Source: Arthrobacter sp. ISL-95 (GTDB lineage Bacteria; Actinomycetota; Actinomycetes; Actinomycetales; Micrococcaceae). Taken from it: 64,000 nt of DNA. The notes beneath the pieces were generated by a model. It worked only from the letters and a program-made list of their open reading frames with translations, made no database searches and had not been told where the DNA came from. Positions 8,427-16,764 of this stretch are shown here, piece after piece; position 1 is the first letter of the stretch, and every line of letters starts with the position of its first letter. The stretch lies in assembly GCF_018613695.1 (NCBI RefSeq), contig NZ_JAGGPR010000011.1, positions 124,001-188,000 on the forward strand. The letters run 5' to 3'. The position numbers and the translations under genes are program-made.

Positions 8427-9731
8427 ATGTCTGCCATCCGCCCCGAAGACGAAGTTGTCCGGATCTGCCAGGAGCTCATCCGGATCGACTCGTCCAACTT
8501 TGGCGACGACTCCGGTCCGGGGGAGAGGGCAGCAGCGGAGTACACGGCAGGGTTGATCACCGAAGTCGGCCTCGAAGCCGAGATCTTCGAATCCGCCCCG
8601 GGGCGCGCGAACGTGGTCACCCGCATGGCCGGCGAAGATCCCTCAGCGGACGCACTGGTGGTTCACGGACACTTGGACGTCGTCCCTGCCCTTAAGGACC
8701 AATGGAGCGTAGACCCCTTCAGCGGCGAATTGAAGGACGGCCTCGTCTGGGGTCGCGGCGCCGTAGACATGAAAGACATGGACGCCATGATCCTTTCAGT
8801 CATGCGTAACTTCGCCAGGACGGGACGCAAGCCCAAGCGGGACATTATCTTTGCTTTCTTTGCCGACGAGGAGGCCGGCGGCACCTACGGCGCGAGGTAC
8901 GCCGTGGAACACCGACGTGAACTTTTCGACGGCGCCACCGAAGCGATCTCGGAAGTGGGAGGCTTCTCCGCCACCATCGGTGGACAGCGGACCTACCTGC
9001 TGCAGACCGCGGAGAAGGGATTGTCGTGGTTGCGTTTGCTTGCCCATGGGCGGGCGGGCCACGGGTCCCAGATCAATACCGACAATGCTGTAACCCGGTT
9101 GGCCTCAGCCGTCACACGCATCGGTGAATACAAGTGGCCCGTAGAACTGACGCCCACCACCCGACAGTTCCTGGACGGCGTCACTGAACTCACCGGCGTC
9201 GAGTTCGACGCCGACAACCCGGACATCCTCCTGAAGGAGCTTGGCACTGTGGCCCGGTTCGTCGGTGCCACGCTTCAGAACACTTCCAACCCCACCTTCC
9301 TGCGCTCCGGTTACAAGCACAACGTGATCCCGGAATCGGCCGAGGCGTTCATTGACTGCCGTACGCTTCCAGGCCAGCAGGAGCTGGTGTTCGAGACCAT
9401 CAAGGAACTCGCCGGTGATGGCATCGAGATCAGCTACGTCAACAAGGACGTCTCCTTGGAAGTACCGTTTGCGGGGAACCTGGTGGATTCCATGATCGAT
9501 GCCCTGCATTCCGAAGACCCTGGCGCGAAAGTCCTTCCTTACACGCTCTCAGGGGGCACCGACAATAAGTCGTTGAGCAAGATAGGGATCACCGGCTACG
9601 GTTTCGCCCCCCTGATGCTGCCCGATGAACTCGACTTCACCGGAATGTTCCACGGCGTTGACGAGCGCGTGCCGGCAGAGTCCCTCCAGTTCGGAGCGCG
9701 GGTCCTGAACACCCTGCTAAGCAACTACTAA
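8427..9731 (+). CDS. M20 family metallopeptidase / deacylase
   Basis: A 434-residue cytoplasmic di-zinc amidohydrolase of the ArgE/DapE/CPG2 group. Metal-binding motifs are VVHGHLDVVP (His82), GRGAVDMKD (Asp114) and FFADEEAGG (Glu148/149). A dimerisation domain is expected at about 195-310. It cleaves a peptide or N-acyl amino acid; the exact substrate is not visible and nothing links it to arginine or lysine synthesis. ATG at 8427 follows AAGGAGAG. The next gene starts 16 bp downstream, so the two are probably co-transcribed. The 269 bp before it hold the minus-strand tRNA promoter region and I see no further gene there. Confidence 0.85.
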   Translation: MSAIRPEDEVVRICQELIRIDSSNFGDDSGPGERAAAEYTAGLITEVGLEAEIFESAPGRANVVTRMAGEDPSADALVVHGHLDVVPALKDQWSVDPFSGELKDGLVWGRGAVDMKDMDAMILSVMRNFARTGRKPKRDIIFAFFADEEAGGTYGARYAVEHRRELFDGATEAISEVGGFSATIGGQRTYLLQTAEKGLSWLRLLAHGRAGHGSQINTDNAVTRLASAVTRIGEYKWPVELTPTTRQFLDGVTELTGVEFDADNPDILLKELGTVARFVGATLQNTSNPTFLRSGYKHNVIPESAEAFIDCRTLPGQQELVFETIKELAGDGIEISYVNKDVSLEVPFAGNLVDSMIDALHSEDPGAKVLPYTLSGGTDNKSLSKIGITGYGFAPLMLPDELDFTGMFHGVDERVPAESLQFGARVLNTLLSNY

Positions 9732-9747
9732 CGAGGAGCTCCCCGCC

Positions 9748-10908
9748 ATGAGTCCCGAAGAAATCCTTCCCGACGAACTTCTTGAACGGCTCCGTGGCCG
9801 CGCCGCAGGCTACGACCACAACAACCAGTTCTTCCAAGAAGACCTTGATGATCTGGCCGCTGCCGGTTACCTGAAGTTGTTCGTGCCGGAAGCCGACGGC
9901 GGTTTCGGTCTTGGACTCGAAGCGGTGGCTGCCTTGCAGCAGCGTCTCGCCACGGCCGCGCCTGCCACAGCGTTGGCCGTCAATATGCACTTGGTGTGGA
10001 CCGGCGTCGCGCAGGTCATGTCCGCACGCGGGGACACATCGCTGGACTTCGTGCTGAAGGAGGCAGGGGAGGGCGAAATTTTTGCTTTCGGTATTTCCGA
10101 AGCCGGCAACGATTCCATGTTGTTCGATTCCGGCACGGTTGCCGAACCGCTGCCTGACGGAAGCTACAGTTTCACCGGCCGAAAGATCTTTACCAGCCTC
10201 TCCCGGGGTTGGACCCGGCTGGGGACGTTCGGCAAGGATGCTCACGCACGGGACGGTGCCGGTGAGCTGGTCTTTGGCTTTCTCCGACGCGATGAGCCGG
10301 GCCACGAAACATTGAGCGACTGGGACACCTTGGGCATGCGTGCCAGTGCCTCCAACACCACCCTCCTCCACGGAGCCGTGATTCCGCCGGAACGGATCTT
10401 CCGCAAACTGCCTGTGGGACCCGGCAAGGACCTGCTGTTCTTCGCCATATTCGCTTGCTTCGAGACGTTGCTGGCCGCCGTTTACACCGGCGTTGCCGAG
10501 CGCGCGTTCACCCTCGGGGTGGCGAACGTCAAGCGCAGGGTTTCGGCGAAGCACGGTGGTCGCTCCTACGCCCAGGACCCCGATATCCGCTGGAAGGTGG
10601 CAGATGCGGCATTGGCCATGGACGGGATCGCACCGCAAATCTCGTCTCTCGCCAGGGACGTGGACAGCTTGGTGGACCACGGAGTCCAGTGGTTCCCCAA
10701 GCTTGTGGGACTCAAGTCCCGGGCTACGGAGAACGCACGCCACGTAGTGGACTTAGCGATCCGGGTGACGGGAGGATCCAGCTACTTCCGCGGTTCTGAG
10801 ATGGAGCGGCTGTACAGGGATGTCCTGGCGGGAATCTTCCATCCGTCCAACGATGAATCAGCCCACAACACGGTGGCGAATGCGTGGCTGGGTCCGCTGG
10901 GAGACTAG
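9748..10908 (+). CDS. Acyl-CoA dehydrogenase-fold flavoprotein, DszC-like
   Basis: A 386-residue protein with the acyl-CoA dehydrogenase fold: alpha-helical N-terminus, a middle beta domain (GISEAGNDS, FTGRKIFTS) and a C-terminal helical bundle. It does not show the usual catalytic-Glu segment; instead the C-terminus reads LAGIFHPSNDESAH, as in the DszC/type-2 group of flavin monooxygenases and related dehydrogenases. It may therefore act as an FMN-dependent oxygenase or an atypical dehydrogenase rather than a beta-oxidation enzyme. Ribosome site GAGGAG precedes the ATG. It follows the M20 peptidase by 16 bp. Confidence 0.75.
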   Translation: MSPEEILPDELLERLRGRAAGYDHNNQFFQEDLDDLAAAGYLKLFVPEADGGFGLGLEAVAALQQRLATAAPATALAVNMHLVWTGVAQVMSARGDTSLDFVLKEAGEGEIFAFGISEAGNDSMLFDSGTVAEPLPDGSYSFTGRKIFTSLSRGWTRLGTFGKDAHARDGAGELVFGFLRRDEPGHETLSDWDTLGMRASASNTTLLHGAVIPPERIFRKLPVGPGKDLLFFAIFACFETLLAAVYTGVAERAFTLGVANVKRRVSAKHGGRSYAQDPDIRWKVADAALAMDGIAPQISSLARDVDSLVDHGVQWFPKLVGLKSRATENARHVVDLAIRVTGGSSYFRGSEMERLYRDVLAGIFHPSNDESAHNTVANAWLGPLGD

Positions 10909-10941
10909 CATCAGCAGCCCGGCTGGGTAGTGCCCCTGAGT

Positions 10942-11175
10942 TCAGACCGTGCGCTGGACGGAATAGACTTTTCGGCGCAGCCAGAAGCGTCGCCCGCCAC
11001 CCAGATAGAGCACGCTGCGTTCGAGTTCCCACTTGCCGTATTCGGAGTGTTCGGCGAGCCGTCGCCGGGCTTCCGGCAGCGAATCGTCAGGTCCGACCGT
11101 CAGAACGAGGTATTCGTACTGACGTGCGTAGTCTCTTTGGCGCTCAACGGAGCTGCCCGGAAATTGTTCTCTCAT
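10942..11175 (-). CDS. DUF5703-like small actinobacterial protein
   Basis: A 77-residue basic protein with segments YEYLVLTVGPDDSLPEARR and SEYGKWELERS, typical of a small conserved actinobacterial family that I recall as DUF5703; no function is known. The ATG at 11175 follows GGAGAGG very closely (1 base), so the start is less certain; the frame is open upstream to 11244. It diverges from the small acidic gene at 11215 with only 39 bp between starts, and converges with the flavoprotein gene ending at 10908. Confidence 0.6.
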   Translation of the reverse strand: MREQFPGSSVERQRDYARQYEYLVLTVGPDDSLPEARRRLAEHSEYGKWELERSVLYLGGGRRFWLRRKVYSVQRTV

Positions 11176-11202
11176 CCCTCTCCATTTTCGTCTTTTTCCG
11201 GC

Positions 11203-11208
11203 TAACGT
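11203..11208 (+). promoter_or_regulatory. -10 box TAACGT, leaderless start at 11215
   Basis: TAACGT ends 6 bases before the ATG at 11215 and no ribosome site is present, so transcription should begin at the start codon. Confidence 0.55.
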
Positions 11209-11214
11209 GAAGTC

Positions 11215-11472
11215 ATGAGCATCGATCCGCGTGTCGCGCTTCAATCACTGACCGCCGCCCTGGAAGAACATCTGGCTGCTGCATCGGCCCGTCGGGGTGA
11301 AGGTGACCCCAACGTCGAGGCGGCTTTTTTCGCCGTCGCCGATGCCTTCGAGGTTTATGAAGATGCACTGTACGAGGCCTACTCCGAGGTTACTCCGCTG
11401 CAAGTCTTTGATGACGAGGATGAAGAGGACGACGACGTCCTGGACGAGGATTTGGAGATAGTGGAGGACTAA
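11215..11472 (+). CDS. Small acidic conserved actinobacterial protein
   Basis: An 85-residue protein with an N-terminal helical part (residues 5-60) and a very acidic tail (DDEDEEDDDVLDEDLEIVED, residues 66-85). Similar short proteins are common in Micrococcaceae and some are labelled primosomal protein, but I see no motif supporting that. The ATG fits a leaderless mRNA. A strong terminator 11 bases after the stop makes it a single-gene unit. The acidic tail could contact a basic partner or mimic DNA; this is speculation. Confidence 0.7.
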   Translation: MSIDPRVALQSLTAALEEHLAAASARRGEGDPNVEAAFFAVADAFEVYEDALYEAYSEVTPLQVFDDEDEEDDDVLDEDLEIVED

Positions 11473-11483
11473 ACACACTCATT

Positions 11484-11514
11484 AACCGGCCACTCTGGGG
11501 TGGCCGGTTTTTTT
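11484..11514 (+). terminator. Terminator after the small acidic gene
   Basis: A nine-base stem AACCGGCCA/TGGCCGGTT (11484-11492 with 11501-11509) followed by a run of T residues to 11514. Confidence 0.88.
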
Positions 11515-11617
11515 GTGCCATCTCCCGGGATCCATATGGTTGTTCCGGGCCCGGATTACGGCCGTTTTTCTCCTCATGGACAGGCACGAAAGCACGTAGT
11601 CCCGCCGTCGCATGCTA

Positions 11618-11666
11618 GGTACTCGCACGTAAGTGTGATGGGTAATCCTGCGCAAACTTGAGTACC
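11618..11666. promoter_or_regulatory. Inverted repeat upstream of the EPS operon
   Basis: GGTACTC (11618-11624) and its perfect inverse GAGTACC (11660-11666) flank 35 bases in the leader region of the EPS operon, about 75 bp before the first ATG. It could be a two-half-site regulator binding region. Seven-base arms can occur by chance, so this is tentative. No clear -35/-10 pair was found in 11515-11741. Confidence 0.25.
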
Positions 11667-11741
11667 GACTACTGGTGCGCCACCACAGCGTCGCCGCTTC
11701 ACTGATTAGTAGGCAATGGCAGGTCTGCAAAGAAGGCTGAC

Positions 11742-13421
11742 ATGGTGAAAGTTCCAGTTTTGCGTACGGGCAAGGTAGCGGCACCCCGGGGTGCGGACCA
11801 TGCCCTGGCGCATTCAGTCTTTCCCGCAAAAACTGCCATCGTCGACGTCAATCCGCCGGCGTCTCCCTGGATTGACAGGTCCGTTGCTGCACAACGGTCC
11901 GAAAAGGCGGGACTGGCGGCACCAAGGTCCGAGGTCACTCTGGACTTCGTGCCGCCAGTCACCCGCGCCGCTCCGCACATCCCATCTGCCCGGCGTAGCC
12001 GCTCCGATTGGACGCACTCGCTCACCAACAGTCTCCGCATGACCGACATGGCCTTGGTGTCTGCCGCGGTCTTCGCCGGCTTTGTCCTCAACACCGACGG
12101 GCTGTCCTTGTCTACCGAAAGCCCTGGCTACACACGCCATCTGCTGATGGCGTTGATACTTGGACTTCTCTGGTTGGGATCATTGGAGGTCTACCGCACC
12201 CGCGATCCCAAAGTCCTCGGCGTCGGGCCCGAGGAATACAAGCGCGTCCTCTCGGCCAGTTTCCGCGTCTTTGGCTTCCTGGGCATAGTGGCCGTGGTTT
12301 TCCGGCTTGATGCGGTCAGTGCATTTGTCCTTGTCTCCTTGCCGCTTGGTCTGGTGGCGCTCACCGGCAGCAGGTGGAGTTTCCGCCGGTGGTTGAGCCA
12401 CGAAAAGTCCCGCGGCCGCTGCCTTTCCCGCGCGATAGTTGTAGGTGAACCGCAGGACGTCAGATACGTCATCAAACAAATCAACCGGAAATCCGGTGCC
12501 GCCTACGACATCCTCGGAGCGTGCCTCCCGGGCGCCCGGCGTGGTGCGGTTCTGAAGGTGGACCACCTTCGAGTCCCTGTCCTGTCGTCGATCTACGGCA
12601 TTGCCGACACCGTCCGGCAGACAGGAGCCAATGCAGTTATTGTGGCCGGCCCCGTGCCCGGTGGAAATCAGTTCATCCAGGAGCTCGGATGGCGTCTGGA
12701 GGAGAATGCGGCCGAACTTGTCCTTGCGGCCGCCCTGACCAATGTTGCCGGCCCGCGCATCCACTGGCGGCCGGTGGAGGGACTCCCTTTGATGCACGTG
12801 GACATCCCGCACTACTCCGGGGGTAAGCACACGCTTAAGCGGTTGATGGACATTACGGTCTCGGCGTCGGCATTGCTGATCCTGTCACCGATCCTGCTGC
12901 TCCTTGCCGCCATAGTTCACCATGACAGCCCGGGCCCCGTACTTTTCCACCAGGAACGGGTCGGACGGAGAGGTACAACGTTCCACATGCTGAAGTTCCG
13001 TTCCATGGTGGTGGACGCCGAAACCCGTTTGGAAGAGCTCAACACCCAGGACGAGGGCGCGGGGGTTCTGTTCAAGATCCGCGGGGATCCACGCATCACC
13101 CGGTGCGGCCGTTGGATGCGCAAGTACTCCCTGGATGAATTGCCCCAGTTCTGGAATGTCCTGATGGGCAACATGAGCCTGGTGGGGCCGCGGCCGCCGC
13201 TGGCCAGGGAAGTGAGCGGATATGAACGGCATACGCATCGCCGGCTCCTCATCAAACCCGGCATCACCGGCCTCTGGCAGATTAACGGGCGATCCGACTT
13301 GCCATGGGACGAGGCCGTTCGGCTGGACCTCTACTACGTGGAGAACTGGTCCATAGCGGGAGACCTGATGATCATGTGGCGAACTTTCAGGGCAATGATC
13401 CAACCGGCCGGAGCCTACTAG
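11742..13421 (+). CDS. Exopolysaccharide priming glycosyltransferase (polyprenyl glycosylphosphotransferase)
   Basis: A 559-residue WbaP/WcaJ-type enzyme that transfers sugar-1-phosphate from a nucleotide sugar to undecaprenyl phosphate, starting repeat-unit assembly at the membrane. An unusual 85-residue hydrophilic N-terminal tail precedes about five membrane segments (roughly 95-205), then a CoA-binding-like domain. The C-terminal sugar transferase domain (from about 362) has SPGPVLFHQERVGRRG, KFRSM, DELPQFWNVLMGNMSLVGPRPP and PGITGLWQINGRS. ATG at 11742 follows AAGAAGG. It is the first gene of the EPS island. The sugar transferred is not predictable, though a galactose or glucose phosphate is common. 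Confidence 0.92.
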   Translation: MVKVPVLRTGKVAAPRGADHALAHSVFPAKTAIVDVNPPASPWIDRSVAAQRSEKAGLAAPRSEVTLDFVPPVTRAAPHIPSARRSRSDWTHSLTNSLRMTDMALVSAAVFAGFVLNTDGLSLSTESPGYTRHLLMALILGLLWLGSLEVYRTRDPKVLGVGPEEYKRVLSASFRVFGFLGIVAVVFRLDAVSAFVLVSLPLGLVALTGSRWSFRRWLSHEKSRGRCLSRAIVVGEPQDVRYVIKQINRKSGAAYDILGACLPGARRGAVLKVDHLRVPVLSSIYGIADTVRQTGANAVIVAGPVPGGNQFIQELGWRLEENAAELVLAAALTNVAGPRIHWRPVEGLPLMHVDIPHYSGGKHTLKRLMDITVSASALLILSPILLLLAAIVHHDSPGPVLFHQERVGRRGTTFHMLKFRSMVVDAETRLEELNTQDEGAGVLFKIRGDPRITRCGRWMRKYSLDELPQFWNVLMGNMSLVGPRPPLAREVSGYERHTHRRLLIKPGITGLWQINGRSDLPWDEAVRLDLYYVENWSIAGDLMIMWRTFRAMIQPAGAY

Positions 13422-13478
13422 CCAAGGGCTGCAACAAATCAAGCGAATCGGACTGTCAACACAGAAGCAGAGTGGGAA

Positions 13479-14588
13479 ATGACCATACGAACCATTCCAT
13501 CAGGACAACTGAACGGCCACGGACTACTGCCCCGGCTCCGCATCGCTGTGGTGGGAGCAGGGTATTGGGGGCCCAATCTCGCCCGGAACCTCAAGGCCAG
13601 CCCGGACTGGGATCTGGTTGCCATCTGCGACCTCGACGTCGACCGGGGCATGAAGCTCGCGGAGGCCGTTGGCGGGGTGGCCGTCGTCGAATCTTTGGAC
13701 GAGCTGTTGGATGCCTACAACCTCGATGCCATAGCAGTAGCGACTCCGGCGCACACTCACCATGGGGTGGTGATGACGGCCCTGCGGGCAGGCAAACATG
13801 TTCTGGTGGAGAAGCCTTTGGCTGACAGCCGCGCCAAGGGCCTGGAAATGGTTGAAGAAGCAAAGGCCAGGGGGTTGGTCCTCATGGCAGATCACACGTA
13901 CTGCTTCACTCCAGCAGTCCTGAAGATCCAGGAACTGGTGGCCAGCGGCGCATTGGGCGACATTTTGTATGTCGACTCCGTTCGCATCAACCTTGGCCTC
14001 GTCCAACCGGATGTCAACGTTTTCTGGGACCTGGCCCCGCATGACCTGTCAATCCTGGACTTCGTCCTTCCCGGCGGCCTGCATCCTACGGAAATCTCCG
14101 CCCACGGCGCAGATCCTCTGGGGACCGGCAGGGACTGTGTGGGACACCTCACCTTCGGCCTGCCCAACGATGCCATGGTCCATATTCATGTGAACTGGCT
14201 CAGCCCCACCAAAATCCGGCAAATGATCATCGGCGGCTCAAAGAGGACCTTGGTGTGGGACGACCTCAATCCCCAGCAGCGCCTGAGCGTGTACGACCGC
14301 GGCGTGAGCCTGGAGCATCAACCCCGGTCCGCAGCGGACAAACGGACCTCAGCCATCTCCTACCGGCTGGGGGACACATGGTCCCCGGCCCTGCAGGAAC
14401 GGGAGCCGCTGGGCCAGGTGGTGGGCGAACTCGCCTCCTCCATCCGCAACCGGACAACGCCTCGGACCAGCGGTGAATCCGGGCTTCGTGTCTTATCCGT
14501 CCTCGAAGCCGTCACCCAAAGCTTGAGTACTGAAGGACAATCGACCATAGTCGCCGGGAATGAAGTCTCTTTCCAGGTTGCACGGTGA
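13479..14588 (+). CDS. Gfo/Idh/MocA family sugar dehydrogenase
   Basis: A 369-residue NAD(P)-dependent oxidoreductase: Rossmann loop VVGAGYWGPN (24-33), the EKP motif with Lys112 at 111-113, and the C-terminal substrate domain. In polysaccharide clusters such enzymes (for example WlbA) oxidise C3 of a UDP-sugar to give the keto sugar used by a DegT aminotransferase. The same pair is present here, two genes apart, with a NeuD-type acyltransferase after it, so a role in making an N-acylated 3-amino sugar is a reasonable inference. It lies 57 bp after the priming transferase and overlaps the next gene by GTGA. Confidence 0.85.
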   Translation: MTIRTIPSGQLNGHGLLPRLRIAVVGAGYWGPNLARNLKASPDWDLVAICDLDVDRGMKLAEAVGGVAVVESLDELLDAYNLDAIAVATPAHTHHGVVMTALRAGKHVLVEKPLADSRAKGLEMVEEAKARGLVLMADHTYCFTPAVLKIQELVASGALGDILYVDSVRINLGLVQPDVNVFWDLAPHDLSILDFVLPGGLHPTEISAHGADPLGTGRDCVGHLTFGLPNDAMVHIHVNWLSPTKIRQMIIGGSKRTLVWDDLNPQQRLSVYDRGVSLEHQPRSAADKRTSAISYRLGDTWSPALQEREPLGQVVGELASSIRNRTTPRTSGESGLRVLSVLEAVTQSLSTEGQSTIVAGNEVSFQVAR

Positions 14589-15604
14589 AAGAGCTTCTAG
14601 GGGCACGCGTTCTGGTTACCGGTGGCGCTGGGACCATAGGCTCGACGCTGGTTGATCAACTGCTCGACGCCGGTGCGGCGCACGTAGACGTGTTGGACAA
14701 CCTCGTCCGGGGCCGCCGCGCAAACCTGGACGATGCCCTCGCCAGTGACAGGGTGCAGCTGGTCGAAGGCGACCTGCGTGACCGCGACCTTGTCCACGAC
14801 CTCACCCAGGGCAAGGACCTTATCTTCCATCAGGCTGCCATCCGCATCACCCAATGCGCGGAAGAACCGCGGCTGGCCCTTGAAGTACTGGTGGATGGGA
14901 CCTTCAACGTCTACGAGGCTGCCGCAGCGCACAAGGTGGACCGGCTCATTTCAGCATCCAGTGCCTCCGTTTACGGCATGGCCGAAGAATTTCCCACCAA
15001 GGAAAGCCACCACCACCACAACAACGACACCTTCTACGGCGCGGCAAAGTCCTTCAACGAAGGCATGGCAAGGAGCTTCCACGCCATGTCAGGCCTGGAC
15101 TATGTCCTACTGAGGTACTTCAACGTTTACGGGCCCCGCATGGACGTCCACGGCCTCTACACCGAAGTCTTGGTCCGTTGGATGGAGCGGATAGTCGATG
15201 GCCAGCCACCGCTGATTTTCGGCAGCGGACAGCAAACCATGGACTTCATCCATACGGCGGACGTTGCCAGGGCCAATGTCCTCGCTGCCGTCAGCAACGT
15301 CCGCGAGGGCGTCTATAACGTGGCCAGTGGTACCGAAACCAGCCTGGCTGAACTGGCTCAAACGCTGCTTAAGGTCATGAACTCGCCTCTTCATCTGGAA
15401 CATGGCCCTGAACGGGCCGTCAACGGAGTTGCCAGACGCCTGGCGGATGTCACGGCAGCACGCGAAGACCTGGGGTTCGAGGCCGCGGTGGGTTTGGAAG
15501 ACGGGTTGCGTTCCCTAGTCTCCTGGTGGAGTCCGCTTCGTGAAGAGATCGCCGCAACCCGCCCGGTAAGTCGCCCGACTGCTCCGGCAGTTGGTGCGCG
15601 ATGA
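14585..15604 (+). CDS. NAD-dependent epimerase/dehydratase (extended SDR)
   Basis: A 339-residue extended short-chain dehydrogenase of the UDP-glucose epimerase group. The NAD loop is GGAGTIG (13-19); the catalytic pair is Tyr151 and Lys155 (YGAAK), with SASSASVYG before it. A run of four histidines occurs at 142-145. It should epimerise or dehydrate a nucleotide sugar for the EPS. GTG start at 14585 overlaps the previous stop (GTGA) and its own stop overlaps the next ATG, so translation is coupled. Confidence 0.85.
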   Translation: MKELLGARVLVTGGAGTIGSTLVDQLLDAGAAHVDVLDNLVRGRRANLDDALASDRVQLVEGDLRDRDLVHDLTQGKDLIFHQAAIRITQCAEEPRLALEVLVDGTFNVYEAAAAHKVDRLISASSASVYGMAEEFPTKESHHHHNNDTFYGAAKSFNEGMARSFHAMSGLDYVLLRYFNVYGPRMDVHGLYTEVLVRWMERIVDGQPPLIFGSGQQTMDFIHTADVARANVLAAVSNVREGVYNVASGTETSLAELAQTLLKVMNSPLHLEHGPERAVNGVARRLADVTAAREDLGFEAAVGLEDGLRSLVSWWSPLREEIAATRPVSRPTAPAVGAR

Positions 15605-16764
15605 CCATCTCCGAGACCCGGTTGGGCCGCATCGATGTCATGAAGCCGTGGCTCGGTGAAGAAGAAGCACAAGCGCTTGCTGACGTGATCGCCTCAGGCT
15701 GGGTAGCCCAGGGTCCTAAGGTAAGGGAATTCGAGGAAGCCTTCGCAGCCGGTCAACATGCAGGATTTGCCGTCGCAACCTCGAGCTGCACCTCGGCACT
15801 GCACTTGGCGCTTATTGTCGCCGGCGTCGGAGCCGGCGATGACGTCGTGGTGCCGTCCTTCTCCTTCATTGCTACCGCAAATGCAGCTACGTATGTGGGC
15901 GCGCGGCCGATTTTCGCCGACGTCGATCTTCATACAGGCTGCGTCACCGCTGCAACCATCAAGGCCGCCCTGACTCCCGATACCCGGGCGGTCATCGCCG
16001 TGGACCAGGGCGGAGTCCCGGTTGACCTCGAACCCCTCCGGGCACTCTGCGATCCTCTCGGGATAACGGTGGTGGAGGACGCGGCGTGCGCTATCGGCTC
16101 CAGCTACCGCGGACAACCGGTGGGTGCCACCGCGGAACTGGCGGCTTGGTCCTTCCACCCGCGCAAAATTCTCACCACGGGGGAGGGTGGCATGCTCACC
16201 ACCGCGCATCAGGACCTCGGTGACAGGGCACGGCGGCTCCGCGAGCATGCCATGAGCGTTTCCGCCGCTGACCGGCACGCCAGCTTGCTCGCCCCCTCGG
16301 AGGAGTACCTCGAGATCGGGTTCAACTACCGCATGACCGATCTTCAGGCCGCCGTCGGAATCGTCCAGCTCGGCCGCCTCGAAGCGGTTGTCCGGCGTCG
16401 GCGCGAACTCGCCGCTACCTACGCAAGCGCCTTTGCCGGAGTGGAGGGCATCCGTCTGGTGGGCGATCCGGAGTACGGCACGAGCAACTTCCAGTCGTGC
16501 TGGCTGGAGGTGGGTCCGGCGTTCCCCCTGGGACGTGAGGCTCTCATGGCTCATTTGGCCTCGGACGGTATCTCAGCACGTCGCGGAATCATGGCCGCGC
16601 ACCGGCAGCCGGCTTATGCCGGTGCGGACACAGGTACAGCTGAACTGGGCGTCACAGAGTGGTTGTCGGATCACACCCTCATCCTCCCGCTTTACCACGA
16701 GCTGGCACTCCACGATCAAGTCCGCGTCGTCGACTCCGTGCTGCGCGCGGCGGGTCAGCCATGA
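15601..16764 (+). CDS. DegT/DnrJ/EryC1/StrS sugar aminotransferase
   Basis: A 387-residue PLP enzyme that transaminates a nucleotide keto sugar. Lys189 in SFHPRKILTTGEGG forms the PLP aldimine, and Asp160 (VVEDAACAIGS) holds the pyridine nitrogen. Residues GFNYRMTDLQAAVG are typical of sugar aminotransferases. It sits between the epimerase and the NeuD-type acyltransferase, with 4-base overlaps on both sides, so oxidation, amination and acylation can be read as one short pathway. Confidence 0.9.
   Translation: MTISETRLGRIDVMKPWLGEEEAQALADVIASGWVAQGPKVREFEEAFAAGQHAGFAVATSSCTSALHLALIVAGVGAGDDVVVPSFSFIATANAATYVGARPIFADVDLHTGCVTAATIKAALTPDTRAVIAVDQGGVPVDLEPLRALCDPLGITVVEDAACAIGSSYRGQPVGATAELAAWSFHPRKILTTGEGGMLTTAHQDLGDRARRLREHAMSVSAADRHASLLAPSEEYLEIGFNYRMTDLQAAVGIVQLGRLEAVVRRRRELAATYASAFAGVEGIRLVGDPEYGTSNFQSCWLEVGPAFPLGREALMAHLASDGISARRGIMAAHRQPAYAGADTGTAELGVTEWLSDHTLILPLYHELALHDQVRVVDSVLRAAGQP

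Noticed and set aside
8332..8556. A 74-codon frame before the M20 peptidase
   Set aside because: It overlaps the start of the peptidase gene in another frame, and has no ribosome site.
15006..15023. Short CAC-rich run (four histidine codons) in the epimerase gene
   Set aside because: It is within a well-formed gene and too short to be a repeat element or a metal site of note.
15694..16554. A 286-codon frame on the minus strand
   Set aside because: It is the mirror of the DegT aminotransferase, which has an intact PLP lysine and coupled neighbours.
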